Under the pieces are notes generated by a model, which saw only the letters and a program-made list of their open reading frames with translations, ran no database searches and was not told where the DNA came from. A program made the translations under genes and the position numbers. DNA of 64,000 bases, taken from positions 124,001-188,000 of the forward strand of contig NZ_NFLV01000001.1 in NCBI RefSeq assembly GCF_002161065.1, written 5' to 3'. Below, piece after piece: positions 1 to 8,220 of this stretch (the first letter of the stretch is position 1; the number at the start of each line of letters is the position of its first letter). This DNA comes from Eubacterium sp. An11. Its GTDB lineage: Bacteria; Bacillota; Clostridia; Lachnospirales; Lachnospiraceae.

Positions 1-1
1 T

Positions 2-166
2 CTGGAAAAGGGATATAATCCGCAGTATGGCGCCAGACCGCTGCGCCGGACCATCCAGAATGAGCTGGAAGACTTCCTGGCTGATGAATTCCTGTTAGGA
101 CATATCAAGGCCGGAAGCCAGGTCACTCTGGGAATGAAAGACGGTAAAGTAGTGATAGAAGGATAG
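2..166 (+). CDS. clpC: ClpC ATPase, C-terminal end (partial)
   Basis: The window opens inside this gene; 54 residues and the TAG stop are visible. The segment GYNPQYGARPLRRTIQNELE is the classic C-terminal D2-small-domain signature of Hsp100/Clp ATPases (ClpC/ClpB), with the sensor-2 arginine in GARPLRR. ClpC unfolds proteins for ClpP in the cytoplasm. The position just upstream of radA matches the usual Firmicutes ctsR-mcsAB-clpC-radA order, which favours ClpC over ClpB. ClpB would also fit the few residues seen. Confidence 0.85.
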   Translation: MEKGYNPQYGARPLRRTIQNELEDFLADEFLLGHIKAGSQVTLGMKDGKVVIEG

Positions 167-263
167 AAGACCCGACGCATCCGGACCGGCGCGGAAGGAT
201 TGCCGGGAAGGGAAAATGAAGTCAGCGCGGCAAGGCCGAATGGAGCGGCGGAAATTATCTGTC

Positions 264-283
264 TGCCGGCTGACCGGCATTTT
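264..283 (+). terminator. weak intrinsic terminator after clpC
   Basis: TGCCGG-CTGA-CCGGCA forms a 6-bp hairpin followed directly by TTTT. The stem is short and the T-run brief, so termination may be partial. Confidence 0.4.
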
Positions 284-374
284 CCCTGATAATTCAGTGC
301 TGTGTTTCTGAAGGACAGTCCGGTGCAGGGGAACAGTATTTTCAGAATAGTGACATTCTTATGAAAATGAATAT

Positions 375-402
375 TTGCAAAAGTGTATAATTCCTGTATA
401 AT
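375..402 (+). promoter_or_regulatory. sigma-A-type promoter
   Basis: TTGCAA (375-380), a 16-bp spacer, then TATAAT (397-402). It lies about 70 bp ahead of the small protein gene at 475. Confidence 0.6.
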
Positions 403-474
403 AAGGATAACTGAAAGCTGTTGGATAAATGAGGCGGAGGGGATGTACCTTTCGCCGCAGGTAGGAGGATAATT

Positions 475-888
475 ATGGCTAACGTAAAAGAATTACTGAG
501 AACAGAAGAGAATGGCAGTATTAGTTTTGGTGACTACAGTCTGGAGGCTAAGACCAAGCTGGCAGATTTCAAGTTCCAGGATTCTGTATACAAGGTGAAG
601 ACATTTAAGGAGATTACCCGTCTGGAGAAGAATGGCGGGGTAGTGTATGAATCTGTTCCGGGTTCCGCTGTACATGATTTTAAGGAGACGGAACGTCAGC
701 TTACTTTCCAGGTGGAAGCGGCAGATGATATACATATCACTCTGGAGCTGGAGCCGGAGAAAGAGTACAAGGTGTTTGTGGATGACACGAACATCGGTAA
801 GATGAAGTCCAGTCTGGGAGGTAAGATCGACTTCAGTATTGAGATGAACGAAGGAGAGACCGCGAAGGTCAACGTAGTTAAATTATAA
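475..888 (+). CDS. small conserved protein of unknown function
   Basis: A 137-residue soluble protein with no signal peptide or membrane segment. It is rich in Glu/Lys and alternating hydrophobic residues typical of beta structure. The start ATG follows an AGGAGG box by a normal distance. I recognise it only as a protein common in Lachnospiraceae, sometimes automatically labelled endosialidase-like, for which I see no catalytic support. It sits between clpC and radA but has its own promoter and is closed by a perfect palindromic hairpin. Function is unknown. Confidence 0.8.
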   Translation: MANVKELLRTEENGSISFGDYSLEAKTKLADFKFQDSVYKVKTFKEITRLEKNGGVVYESVPGSAVHDFKETERQLTFQVEAADDIHITLELEPEKEYKVFVDDTNIGKMKSSLGGKIDFSIEMNEGETAKVNVVKL

Positions 889-898
889 AGCTGTTTCA

Positions 899-928
899 GG
901 AAAGAATCCCGGTACCGGGATTCTTTCC
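899..928 (+). terminator. perfect 30-bp palindromic terminator
   Basis: The 30 bases are fully self-complementary around a central GGTACC, with arms beginning GGAAAGAATCCC. They are followed by TTATGTTTATG, a poor T-run. The element most likely ends transcription of the gene at 475, probably in either direction. Confidence 0.6.
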
Positions 929-968
929 TTATGTTTATGGAAATCATAATAAATGGAGAATGGATTTT

Positions 969-2336
969 ATGGCAAAATCAAAAACAAAAACTGTTTTTTT
1001 CTGTAAAGAATGCGGCTATGAATCTGCCAAATGGATGGGGCAGTGTCCGGGGTGCCATCAGTGGAATACCCTGGTGGAAGAGCGGACGGTGCCTGCAGCC
1101 AGAGGCAGGTCTGCCAGAGCAGTGCCGCACCAGAAGCTGACCGGTTTATTTGAAGTTTCCATGGAGGAAGAGGAGCGGATGGATTCCGGAATCCCGGAAC
1201 TGAACCGGGTGCTGGGCGGAGGAATTGTGAAGGGGTCTCTCATCCTGGTGGGCGGAGATCCTGGCATCGGCAAATCCACCCTGCTTCTGCAGATCTGCCG
1301 GAATCTGGCCAACGCCGGGAAAGATGTGGTATATGTTTCCGGAGAGGAATCCTTAAAGCAGATCAAGATGCGGGCCGACCGGCTGGGAGGATTTGAGAAA
1401 GAGGTCTCCCTGCTCTGTGAGACAGACATTGATGTGGCGGCATCCGTGCTGCGGGAAAGGAAACCGGATATGGTGGTGGTGGACTCTGTGCAGACCATGT
1501 CCAGTGAGGAGATCACATCGGCAGCAGGAAGTGTCAGTCAGGTGCGGGAGGTAACCTCTATTTTGATGCAGCTGGCGAAAACAGAGGGAATCGCGGTATT
1601 TATCGTGGGCCATGTCACCAAGGAAGGCGTGGTAGCCGGACCAAAAACCCTGGAGCATATGGTGGATACGGTGCTGTATTTTGAGGGAGAGCAGAATGCG
1701 GTGTACCGGATTCTCCGTGGAGTCAAGAACCGGTTTGGCTCCACCAACGAAATCGGTGTCTTCGAGATGAAACAAAAAGGGCTGTATGAAGTATCCAACC
1801 CTTCAAAAGTGATGCTGGACGGAAGACCGCTGGATGCTTCCGGGTCAGTGGTGGTCTGTTCCATGGAGGGGACAAGACCTCTGCTTATCGAGATTCAGGC
1901 TCTTGTCTCGCCTACAAGTTTTAACATGCCGCGGCGGACCTCCGTGGGGATTGACTATAACAGAGTCAATCTGCTTCTGGCGGTGCTGGAAAAAAAGGCC
2001 GGTATGCAGCTGGGTGGTTGTGACGCCTACGTGAATCTGGCCGGCGGTATGCGGCTGGGAGAGCCGGCCATTGACCTGGGGATCATCTGCGCAGTCATTT
2101 CCAGTTACCGGAATCTTCCGGTTCATCCGGGAACAATGATTTTTGGAGAGGTGGGACTTACCGGTGAGGTCCGCGGCGTCAGTTTCGTGGAACAGCGTCT
2201 TACAGAAGCCATCAAGATGGGATTTACCCGCTGCATTATTCCAAAGACCAACGAGGAGTCTCTGGAGGATAGTTTCCGGGATAAAATCCAGATACTGGGA
2301 GTTTCCAATGTGCGGGAAGTGATTGAGATATTATAA
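969..2336 (+). CDS. radA: DNA repair protein RadA
   Basis: RadA/Sms is a RecA-like ATPase that drives branch migration of recombination intermediates. Seen in order: a four-cysteine zinc finger (C12, C15, C26, C29), Walker A GGDPGIGKST at residues 95-104, the RadA-specific KNRFG motif near residue 250, and a C-terminal Lon-protease-like domain. The length of 455 residues is normal. The start at 969 is chosen over an in-frame ATG at 960 because the GGAG box (955-958) leaves no room for the earlier codon. The zinc finger begins shortly after the chosen start, as in other RadA proteins. It follows clpC after one intervening gene. Confidence 0.96.
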   Translation: MAKSKTKTVFFCKECGYESAKWMGQCPGCHQWNTLVEERTVPAARGRSARAVPHQKLTGLFEVSMEEEERMDSGIPELNRVLGGGIVKGSLILVGGDPGIGKSTLLLQICRNLANAGKDVVYVSGEESLKQIKMRADRLGGFEKEVSLLCETDIDVAASVLRERKPDMVVVDSVQTMSSEEITSAAGSVSQVREVTSILMQLAKTEGIAVFIVGHVTKEGVVAGPKTLEHMVDTVLYFEGEQNAVYRILRGVKNRFGSTNEIGVFEMKQKGLYEVSNPSKVMLDGRPLDASGSVVVCSMEGTRPLLIEIQALVSPTSFNMPRRTSVGIDYNRVNLLLAVLEKKAGMQLGGCDAYVNLAGGMRLGEPAIDLGIICAVISSYRNLPVHPGTMIFGEVGLTGEVRGVSFVEQRLTEAIKMGFTRCIIPKTNEESLEDSFRDKIQILGVSNVREVIEIL

Positions 2337-2345
2337 AGGGAAAAC

Positions 2346-2374
2346 TTGCGTGTGCGCTTTCCCTATGCTATACT
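2346..2374 (+). promoter_or_regulatory. glyA promoter
   Basis: TTGCGT (2346-2351), a 17-bp spacer and TATACT (2369-2374). An inverted repeat AGGGAAA/TTTCCCT overlaps it and could serve as a weak radA terminator. Confidence 0.6.
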
Positions 2375-2429
2375 TGAAAGCGATTTTGTTAATGAAACTC
2401 GCTGATCTATCAGATACGGAGGAGAAAAA

Positions 2430-3674
2430 ATGTTTAGTTTTGATTATGTAAAAGCTGCTGATCCGGAAGTTGCCGCTGCGATGGAAGGAGAACTTGGCCG
2501 TCAGAGAGATAATCTGGAGCTGATCGCTTCCGAGAATCTCGTATCCGAGGCAGTGATGGCAGCCATGGGCAGCCATCTGACCAATAAATATGCGGAAGGA
2601 TATCCGGGAAAAAGATATTACGGCGGATGCCAGTATGTGGACGTGGTGGAGAATCTTGCCATCGAGAGAGCGAAAGAGCTGTTTGGCTGTGAGTATGCCA
2701 ATGTACAGCCGCACTCCGGCGCCCAGGCCAATATGGCGGTATTTTTTGCTGTGATGAACGTGGGAGACACCTACATGGGTATGAACCTTGACCACGGCGG
2801 ACATCTGACCCACGGAAGTCCTGTCAACATGTCCGGTAAGAACTATCACTGTGTACCGTACGGTGTCAACGACCAGGGCTTCATTGATTATGATAATGTG
2901 AGAGCGATCGCTCTGGAATGTAAGCCGAAAATGATCATTGCCGGCGCCAGCGCTTACGCAAGAAAGATCGACTTCAAAAAAATGCGTGAGATTGCCGATG
3001 AAGTGGGCGCAGTTCTCATGGTGGATATGGCCCACATTGCTGGTCTTGTGGCGGCAGGTCTTCACGAGAGCCCGATTCCATACGCGCATGTGACCACAAC
3101 TACCACACACAAGACGCTCCGCGGACCAAGGGGCGGCCTGATCTTATCCAGCGAAGAAGTAAATAAAAAATATAACTTCAACAAGGCGGTATTCCCGGGA
3201 ATCCAGGGCGGCCCGCTGATGCATGTGATCGCTGCCAAGGCAGTATGCTTCAAAGAAGCGCTGTCCCCGGAATTTAAAGAATACCAGAAACAGATCGTGA
3301 AGAACGCTTCCACCTTGGCTTCCGCTCTGATGGAGAGAGGATTTGACATTGTATCCGGCGGAACCGACAACCACCTGATGCTTGTGGACCTGCGCAAGAT
3401 GGATCTGACAGGAAAAGACATGGAAAAATTACTGGATTCTGTACACATTACCTGTAACAAAAACACCGTACCAAATGATCCGAAGTCTCCGTTCGTGACC
3501 AGCGGACTCCGCATCGGTACTCCGGCGGTAACTTCCCGCGGTCTCAAAGAAGATGACATGGTACAGATTGCCGAAGCCATCAAGCTGACCATCATCGATG
3601 GAAAACTGGATGAAGCGAAAGCCATCGTAAAAGGGCTGACGGAGAAATATCCGGTATATGCTTCAGTAAAATAG
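2430..3674 (+). CDS. glyA: serine hydroxymethyltransferase
   Basis: A PLP enzyme of fold type I that interconverts serine + tetrahydrofolate with glycine + methylene-tetrahydrofolate, the main one-carbon entry point. The PLP-binding lysine lies in the invariant [14 protein letters not shown] motif (K228). The substrate/folate motif YPGKRYYGG is near the N-terminus. The length of 414 residues is typical. The start is fixed by GGAGGAG (2418-2424) five bases upstream of ATG. It is monocistronic, with its own promoter and a strong terminator. Confidence 0.98.
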   Translation: MFSFDYVKAADPEVAAAMEGELGRQRDNLELIASENLVSEAVMAAMGSHLTNKYAEGYPGKRYYGGCQYVDVVENLAIERAKELFGCEYANVQPHSGAQANMAVFFAVMNVGDTYMGMNLDHGGHLTHGSPVNMSGKNYHCVPYGVNDQGFIDYDNVRAIALECKPKMIIAGASAYARKIDFKKMREIADEVGAVLMVDMAHIAGLVAAGLHESPIPYAHVTTTTTHKTLRGPRGGLILSSEEVNKKYNFNKAVFPGIQGGPLMHVIAAKAVCFKEALSPEFKEYQKQIVKNASTLASALMERGFDIVSGGTDNHLMLVDLRKMDLTGKDMEKLLDSVHITCNKNTVPNDPKSPFVTSGLRIGTPAVTSRGLKEDDMVQIAEAIKLTIIDGKLDEAKAIVKGLTEKYPVYASVK

Positions 3675-3717
3675 AGAAATATCGGTATACGTCTCAATAT
3701 AATATCAGAAGAAAAAC

Positions 3718-3787
3718 GCTGTCATACAAAATTGTGTGGCAGCATTTTTTTATTTCATAGGAAATTGTACTCCTATGAAATAAAAAA
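3718..3787 (+). terminator. double hairpin after glyA
   Basis: The first hairpin pairs GCTGTCATACA with TGTGTGGCAGC (3718-3743) and is followed by ATTTTTTTA, a good intrinsic terminator. A second inverted repeat, ATTTCATAGGA/TCCTATGAAAT (3752-3781), is flanked by T- and A-runs and could act in both directions. Confidence 0.85.
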
Positions 3788-3945
3788 CGCTCCGCGAGGA
3801 TCGCACTGCGGCGGATAGGAAGATGCCGCTTTCGCGACCCGCCGCAGGCGGAGAATTCTGCTTTGCAGGATTTTTTCTTATTAAATTGGGATTTGTCGCT
3901 TTGAATCTGTATGTTTTGAAATTATCCGGGTATGGATAGACAGAC

Positions 3946-4124
3946 GGGATTTGCGGCTTTGTATGTATCATAGAAAAACGCAGTCAGGGAAGTCTCCTCC
4001 TCCACTTCGGCAGGCTGGTAACCGGATTCCTTTTTGGTAATTACCATCGACGCCTGCGCTCACAGTCGTCGTCGATCTTCCCTGATTCGTTTTTCTATCA
4101 CGATTCTATCGTGCCGCAAATCCC
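3946..4124 (-). ncRNA. structured element A1: conserved core in covarying helices
   Basis: The outer helix pairs GGGATTTGCGGC (3946-3957) with GCCGCAAATCCC (4113-4124). The inner helix pairs ATAGAAAAACG-TCAGGGAAG (3970-3992) with CTTCCCTGA-CGTTTTTCTAT (4077-4098), about 20 pairs. A side hairpin is CACGAT-TCT-ATCGTG (4099-4113). The enclosed core (3993-4076) reads on the minus strand ACTGTGAGCGCAGGCGTC, a variable hairpin, then CTGCCGAAGTGGAGGAGG. The same core recurs at 28211-28302 inside helices of different sequence. The strand is unproven; minus is chosen only for the GC-rich, purine-rich core. I cannot assign it to a known RNA family. Confidence 0.5.
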
Positions 4125-4148
4125 TGTCTTCAACATCATCTGGATTAT

Positions 4149-4509
4149 AAATACCTGATTCAAACCGACAGAAGAGCTATCTGTGTGGTTTGCTCTGCAG
4201 GTTTATACCAGACAGATACAACCATAAATTTGGGTATCAGTTGATTCGTCTGTAACCATAACCTGCTGTTTTGTCAACGTAGCTCAGGATTTTTGTAAAG
4301 GTGGTACAGAGGCTTCTCAACAGGCAAATGACGTTTTGGACACATACGGCTTTCGACCGCGAGCTGTGAAGGAGGACTGAGATAGTCATTTTACAATAAT
4401 CCCCCTGGTCAGTCCGACTGAGGGTCGAGTCGGGCGAATCCGTATGTGCCCTTGCGTCATTGTCTGTCCGAGCGGATAGCTGCTACCACCTTTACAAATC
4501 CCAAATTTG
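4149..4509. repeat. dispersed repeat block, copy 1, with long nested hairpin
   Basis: About 360 bp closely similar to 28428-28790 in the same orientation. Its right part is a nested hairpin. GGATTTTTGTAAAGGTGGTA (4287-4306) pairs with TACCACCTTTACAAATCC (4484-4501), AAATGACG (4326-4333) with CGTCATT (4455-4461), and GGACACATACGG (4338-4349) with CCGTATGTGCCC (4440-4451). The terminal inverted repeats resemble those of a MITE, but no target duplication is obvious. Translations of it carry no family signature. Confidence 0.7.
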
Positions 4510-4627
4510 CAGAAAAAAAGTATAGTATTTTTTAATTTTTTATGATAATATAAAACTATAATCGATGCAGGAAGTCTTGTAAGGATTTCCTCCTGTTTTA
4601 CGAGGTATCTGGGAAGGGAGGGATATT

Positions 4628-5611
4628 ATGGGACAAAAAGATTTATCTGAAAAGATACTTGCAGATTACAATGATGTGTTTGCGGATATCGTTAATGTTC
4701 TTGTTCTGGAAGGAAGACAGCGGATCGATCCGGATGATCTGACGGCGGCAGCCGTTCATTCGCAGTATAAAGCGGATGATGGCGTTCTCCATGAGCAGGA
4801 AAGGGATGTCTCCAAATACTGGAAGAAACAAAAGATTCACATGGCTTTGTTTGGGATAGAGAACCAGACAGACATTGAAAAGAATATGCCGTTTCGTGTC
4901 ATCGGATATGACGGAGCAGCATACCGTCGGCAGCTGTTGCAAAAGAGGAAGCCTGTTCCGGTCATTACTTTGGTGCTGTATTTTGGAACGGAGAAAAGAT
5001 GGAACGAACCCTGTTCTGTCAAAGAACTTCTGGATATCCCGGAGGATCTGGACAAGTATGTCAGCGATTACAGCATGCACGTGTTTGATATCGCGTGGCT
5101 GACGGAAGAACAGCTGGCCATGTTTGAAAGTGATTTTGGCATTGTGGCGAATTTTTTCGTTCAAAAGAGAAAAAATGAAGATTATGTACCTGATGATAAG
5201 CGTATGATTCAACATGTGGATGAAGTACTGAAGCTGTTGTCTGTAATGACAGGAGATAACAGATATGCCAGTATTTTATCTTTTGAGAAAGAGGGGGTGA
5301 TGACTATGTGTGATGTCGCGGAAAGATTAGAGCAGAGAGGAATAAGGTGCGGCATAGAGCAAGGAATCGAGCAAGGGATAGAGCAGGGAATCGAGCAGGG
5401 GATAGAGCAGGGGATAGAGCAGGGAATCGAGCAGGGGATAGAGCGTGGTGTACAGATAGGAAAGATGCATTTGTATCGACTGGTTGCCGGCGGAAAGCTT
5501 GAGGTATTGGATGCTGCCCTGGAGCTTGGGCTGACGGAAGAAGAATTCATCAATGACATGAGGAAAGCCGGTTATGGGACAGAGACCGGTAAAGAAGGGC
5601 AGGATAAATAA
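4628..5611 (+). CDS. Rpn family PD-(D/E)XK nuclease
   Basis: A 327-residue member of the Rpn/transposase_31-like family, the recombination-promoting nucleases related to YhgA. The N-terminal region FADIVNVLVLEG and the FGIENQT...MPFRVIGYDGAAYRRQL block match the restriction-endonuclease-like core, where the E-x-Q replaces the usual E-x-K. The C-terminal third has eight near-perfect GIEQ tetrapeptides (codons at 5351-5446), a feature often seen in this family. RBS GGGAGGG precedes the ATG. It stands alone between a structured repeat region and a terminator. Its biological role is unproven. Confidence 0.8.
   Translation: MGQKDLSEKILADYNDVFADIVNVLVLEGRQRIDPDDLTAAAVHSQYKADDGVLHEQERDVSKYWKKQKIHMALFGIENQTDIEKNMPFRVIGYDGAAYRRQLLQKRKPVPVITLVLYFGTEKRWNEPCSVKELLDIPEDLDKYVSDYSMHVFDIAWLTEEQLAMFESDFGIVANFFVQKRKNEDYVPDDKRMIQHVDEVLKLLSVMTGDNRYASILSFEKEGVMTMCDVAERLEQRGIRCGIEQGIEQGIEQGIEQGIEQGIEQGIEQGIERGVQIGKMHLYRLVAGGKLEVLDAALELGLTEEEFINDMRKAGYGTETGKEGQDK
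5351..5446 (+). repeat. 12-bp tandem repeat coding for GIEQ
   Basis: Eight in-frame units alternating between GGAATCGAGCAG- and GGGATAGAGCAG-type variants, the last ending in GIER. Copy number changes would lengthen or shorten the protein without frameshift. Confidence 0.95.
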
Positions 5612-5620
5612 AATTATTGG

Positions 5621-5685
5621 CACCGGCTGTGGAGTGGCACCGGAAGAGAAATCTTTTGGAGTTTAATGCAGCCGGTGTTTTTTTT
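5621..5685 (+). terminator. terminator of the Rpn gene
   Basis: CACCGGCTG (5621-5629) pairs with CAGCCGGTG (5669-5677), followed by eight Ts. The loop is unusually long at about 39 bases. Confidence 0.8.
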
Positions 5686-5726
5686 AGGAATTTTCTGCAT
5701 TTATTAAAATGAAAAGTAAAAAGTTT

Positions 5727-5754
5727 TTGACATTTTTTGAAAGGATGATATAAT
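5727..5754 (+). promoter_or_regulatory. strong sigma-A promoter
   Basis: Consensus TTGACA (5727-5732), a 16-bp spacer and consensus TATAAT (5749-5754). It drives the three-gene cassette at 5796-7108. Confidence 0.85.
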
Positions 5755-5795
5755 CAAAATGTAAAGAACTTTTGTCATTTCAAGGAGGTGCTGTT

Positions 5796-6113
5796 ATGAG
5801 AAGAAGGAAGAATTTAGATGAGATGGAACAGGATATTTTAGTTCGGAGTATGGTTTGCGCTTACAAGTTTATGTTGATTGTGCTCTGTGTGTGGGTCATT
5901 GCAGGATTTTTTCTGAAGATTTCGGTGGTTCTGCCGGGATATATTCTTGTGGGGCAGGCGTTGGTACGTTTTATCTCAGAACAGATTTATAAACGAAGTG
6001 TGGATGATGAGCGATGGATACGCAATAGTATTGTTCTGTTATGTGGAATAGCTGTTGGTATTTTTATTATTCTGTTTATACCGCTGGCATATATTGGAAT
6101 GGGAGCATTGTGA
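5796..6113 (+). CDS. small three-helix membrane protein
   Basis: 105 residues. After a charged N-terminus (MRRRKNLDEMEQD) there are hydrophobic segments at about residues 18-35, 40-55 and 78-100. The start at 5796 is set by AAGGAGGTG (5782-5789); an in-frame ATG at 5772 lacks a site. The stop overlaps the next start (TGATG). Small membrane proteins translationally coupled to an XRE regulator are common in Firmicutes. I do not recognise a specific family, and the role may be sensing or anchoring. Confidence 0.75.
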   Translation: MRRRKNLDEMEQDILVRSMVCAYKFMLIVLCVWVIAGFFLKISVVLPGYILVGQALVRFISEQIYKRSVDDERWIRNSIVLLCGIAVGIFIILFIPLAYIGMGAL

Positions 6114-6307
6114 TGGAGAATAATATACGTAAACTGCGAAAAGAAAAGGGAATGCGACAGGAAGATTTGGCCAGATCCCTGGGGGTCTCCCGTCAGACCA
6201 TCAACGCCATAGAAAATAATAAATATAATCCCACACTGGAACTGGCCATGAGGCTGGCAAGGTTCTTAAATACCACAGTGGAAGAATTATTTATACTGGA
6301 GGACTGA
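6113..6307 (+). CDS. XRE-family helix-turn-helix regulator
   Basis: 64 residues, essentially only a Cro/CI-type HTH. RQEDLARSLGVSRQTINAIENNKYNPTL contains the recognition helix, and the protein ends with NTTVEELFILED, as in the YgzD/YozG-like mini-regulators. The start ATG overlaps the upstream stop. It probably regulates its own three-gene operon. No separate RBS is needed given coupling. Confidence 0.9.
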   Translation: MENNIRKLRKEKGMRQEDLARSLGVSRQTINAIENNKYNPTLELAMRLARFLNTTVEELFILED

Positions 6308-6313
6308 AGCACT

Positions 6314-7108
6314 ATGTCTGAATATAAGAATAGAAGAAAGATACTCTCTTGTCTGACCATTGCTGTAAGTTACGTGCTTGTGGCTAAAATATCAGGTGTG
6401 GCGCTGAAAAATTTGGCTGCTGTTTATAATATTCCATATCTGGAACTGATTCCTAAGATTATATGTGCAATATTTGCAATTCTGATCATGGGATATTTAC
6501 ACAGACAAAGCGTATTAAAGGGAACTCTGGAGTCCTTTTGGAAGGGGATTGCGACAGGAGGATTTTTAGGGGTTTATCTGCTGCTTATGATTATACTATT
6601 TTTCATATCAGATTTTTCAGCAGGCCAGTTAATTGAATCGTCCAGAGCGTTAGTTTTTATTTTCTCTATGTTCCTCACAGGATTTTCAGAGGAAATTATC
6701 TTTCGGGGCGTGATTTTGAATACATTGCGAGAGTCATTCAAAAAAGAAAGTAGAACAACTATTTATAAAGTGGTCATATTTTCCAGCTTAATTTTTGCGG
6801 TGATGCATCTGTCAAATATTTTTTCGGGAGTCCCTTTTAGTGCGGCGGTGATACAAATGGCTGGCGCATTTGGAGTAGGGTGTTATTTTGCGGCTATTTA
6901 TATGCGGTGTAATACAATCTGGGTGACGATTGTATATCATGCCATGATGAATTTTGTCAGTTTGATGGGAACAGAGTTGATGGGAGAAGGAGATGCGGTG
7001 TCGACAATCTCGGGCTATGGTCCGGAACGACTCATGGGGCTGATACTTTATCTGGGGCTGACTGTCTATCTGCTCCGGAAAACAAAAATGCAGGAGATGA
7101 TACATTGA
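6314..7108 (+). CDS. CPBP family intramembrane metalloprotease
   Basis: 264 residues with about seven or eight membrane segments. The CPBP (CAAX/Abi, Rce1-like) motifs are present: E126-E127-x3-R131 in SEEIIFRG, and H165 in FAVMHLSN, with a later N/H motif in VYHAMMNF. These residues line the active site in the membrane. Family roles include processing of prenylated or secreted peptides and self-immunity to bacteriocins. It lies 6 bases behind the HTH gene with a GGAGG site. The substrate is unknown, and no precursor peptide is visible here. Confidence 0.9.
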   Translation: MSEYKNRRKILSCLTIAVSYVLVAKISGVALKNLAAVYNIPYLELIPKIICAIFAILIMGYLHRQSVLKGTLESFWKGIATGGFLGVYLLLMIILFFISDFSAGQLIESSRALVFIFSMFLTGFSEEIIFRGVILNTLRESFKKESRTTIYKVVIFSSLIFAVMHLSNIFSGVPFSAAVIQMAGAFGVGCYFAAIYMRCNTIWVTIVYHAMMNFVSLMGTELMGEGDAVSTISGYGPERLMGLILYLGLTVYLLRKTKMQEMIH

Positions 7109-7148
7109 AAAAATGGCAGCGAAAGCTGTATCAGCCCGTCAAACACAA

Positions 7149-7192
7149 AAGCTCTGTTCTGTACAGGATATGCTCCTGACGAAACAGAGCTT
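7149..7192 (-). terminator. terminator between convergent genes
   Basis: AAGCTCTGTT/AACAGAGCTT with an inner CAGGA/TCCTG arm. Read on the minus strand it is followed by TTGTGTTT, so it best serves the serine hydrolase gene, while also lying after the CPBP gene. Confidence 0.6.
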
Positions 7193-7259
7193 AAATCATA
7201 ACAAAAATTATGACGATGATTACCGGAATTGCCGGCACTGCATACCGGCTGCAAATATT

Positions 7260-8123
7260 TTACAGCTGCGGACAGAGTTCTTCGTAGATGGCGTTCATCA
7301 GAGTTTTGCTGTCCCGGCATTCCGAGAGCATGGAAATGACGGCGTTTTGATCCGGAAAGACCATGGAATACTGGCAGTATTTTCCGTCGGCCCGGTACGA
7401 GTTATATTTGCCGCGCCAGAACAGATAGCCGTATGGGCCTGCGCCCTGCTGACTGGTACTTTCGTCGATCCATGCAGGGGAAAGAAGCTGACGGCCGTTC
7501 CATTTTCCCTTATTCAGATAAAACAGACCGAATTTGTGCAGCTCTGACAGGCTTAAAAACAATCCGCCGGCGCCGAAAGAATATCCGAGAGGGTCCATTT
7601 CCCAGGTGGGCTTCCGGATACCAAGGTGAGAAAAGAGTCTCGGCGTCAGGTAGGAAGTCAGGTCGCAGCCGGACCGGCGCTGCACAAGGACGCCGGCCAG
7701 ATATGGTCCCACGTTGCTGTAGAGAAAATGAGTTCCCGGTTCATGGGGCAGAGGAAAGGCCAGAGACATTTTGACCCAGTCGTCTTTTGGGCAGGTAACC
7801 CTCTGCTCCGCCATAAGCTGCGGCCTCTCCTCGCCGAGAGACATGGTCAGCAGGTCCCGGACGGTGGATTTGGCCAGATTCTCGCTGACCGTGTCCGGAA
7901 GGTCTTCCGGAAAGGCGTCCACCAGTTTTTCATCCAGAGAGAGAAGTCCCTCCTGAACGGCAAATCCCACGGCGCAGGAAGTGAAACTTTTGGTGGCGGA
8001 ATAAATGTTGCGTCGAATGTCCGGCTCGCTGTACCATTCGGCGGTCAGCCGGTCGTTTTGTGTGATTTTTACGCCCAGCACGCCCAGCGGGGCGGCAATG
8101 TCTGTAAAGGTTTCGATGTTCAA
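7260..8123 (-). CDS. serine hydrolase (class C beta-lactamase fold)
   Basis: 287 residues. The SxxK catalytic tetrad is SATK (S42, K45), and YxN is YSN (Y135, N137), defining the beta-lactamase/DD-peptidase superfamily. There is no signal peptide, so a cytoplasmic esterase or amidase-like role is more likely than antibiotic resistance. The start is TTG, with GAGG seven bases upstream; no in-frame ATG fits. It is close behind the LUD gene (97 bp) on the same strand. Confidence 0.85.
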   Translation of the reverse strand: MNIETFTDIAAPLGVLGVKITQNDRLTAEWYSEPDIRRNIYSATKSFTSCAVGFAVQEGLLSLDEKLVDAFPEDLPDTVSENLAKSTVRDLLTMSLGEERPQLMAEQRVTCPKDDWVKMSLAFPLPHEPGTHFLYSNVGPYLAGVLVQRRSGCDLTSYLTPRLFSHLGIRKPTWEMDPLGYSFGAGGLFLSLSELHKFGLFYLNKGKWNGRQLLSPAWIDESTSQQGAGPYGYLFWRGKYNSYRADGKYCQYSMVFPDQNAVISMLSECRDSKTLMNAIYEELCPQL

Positions 8124-8220
8124 TGCTGTTCCTCTTTTCCTGAAATAATAATCCTAAAATCCCGGGGCCTCCCGGGAAGATAATCCTTGAAATCCGATGG
8201 TTCCCCGCACAGAACGAATC

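Larger units (their letters stand above)
167..474. other. 308-bp spacer between clpC and the next gene
   Basis: No convincing gene is seen. It contains a weak hairpin terminator (264-283) and a vegetative promoter (375-402), so the following gene is probably transcribed separately from clpC. Confidence 0.6.
3788..4627. other. gene-free stretch packed with inverted repeats
   Basis: No plausible coding region. From left to right: an inverted repeat CTGCGGCGG/CCGCCGCAG (about 3808-3847), a short hairpin with a T-run near 3857-3880, structured element A1 (3946-4124), a repeated block (4149-4509) containing a long nested hairpin (4287-4501), and an AT-rich lead-in to the gene at 4628. Confidence 0.6.

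Noticed and set aside
2331-3110. Long minus-strand frame opposite glyA (259 codons)
   Set aside because: Antisense shadow of a highly conserved gene; no RBS, no family features, codon pattern imposed by glyA.
7260-8123. Serine hydrolase considered as a beta-lactamase resistance gene
   Set aside because: It has SxxK and YxN motifs but no signal peptide or membrane anchor; family includes many esterases and amidases, so resistance is not supported.
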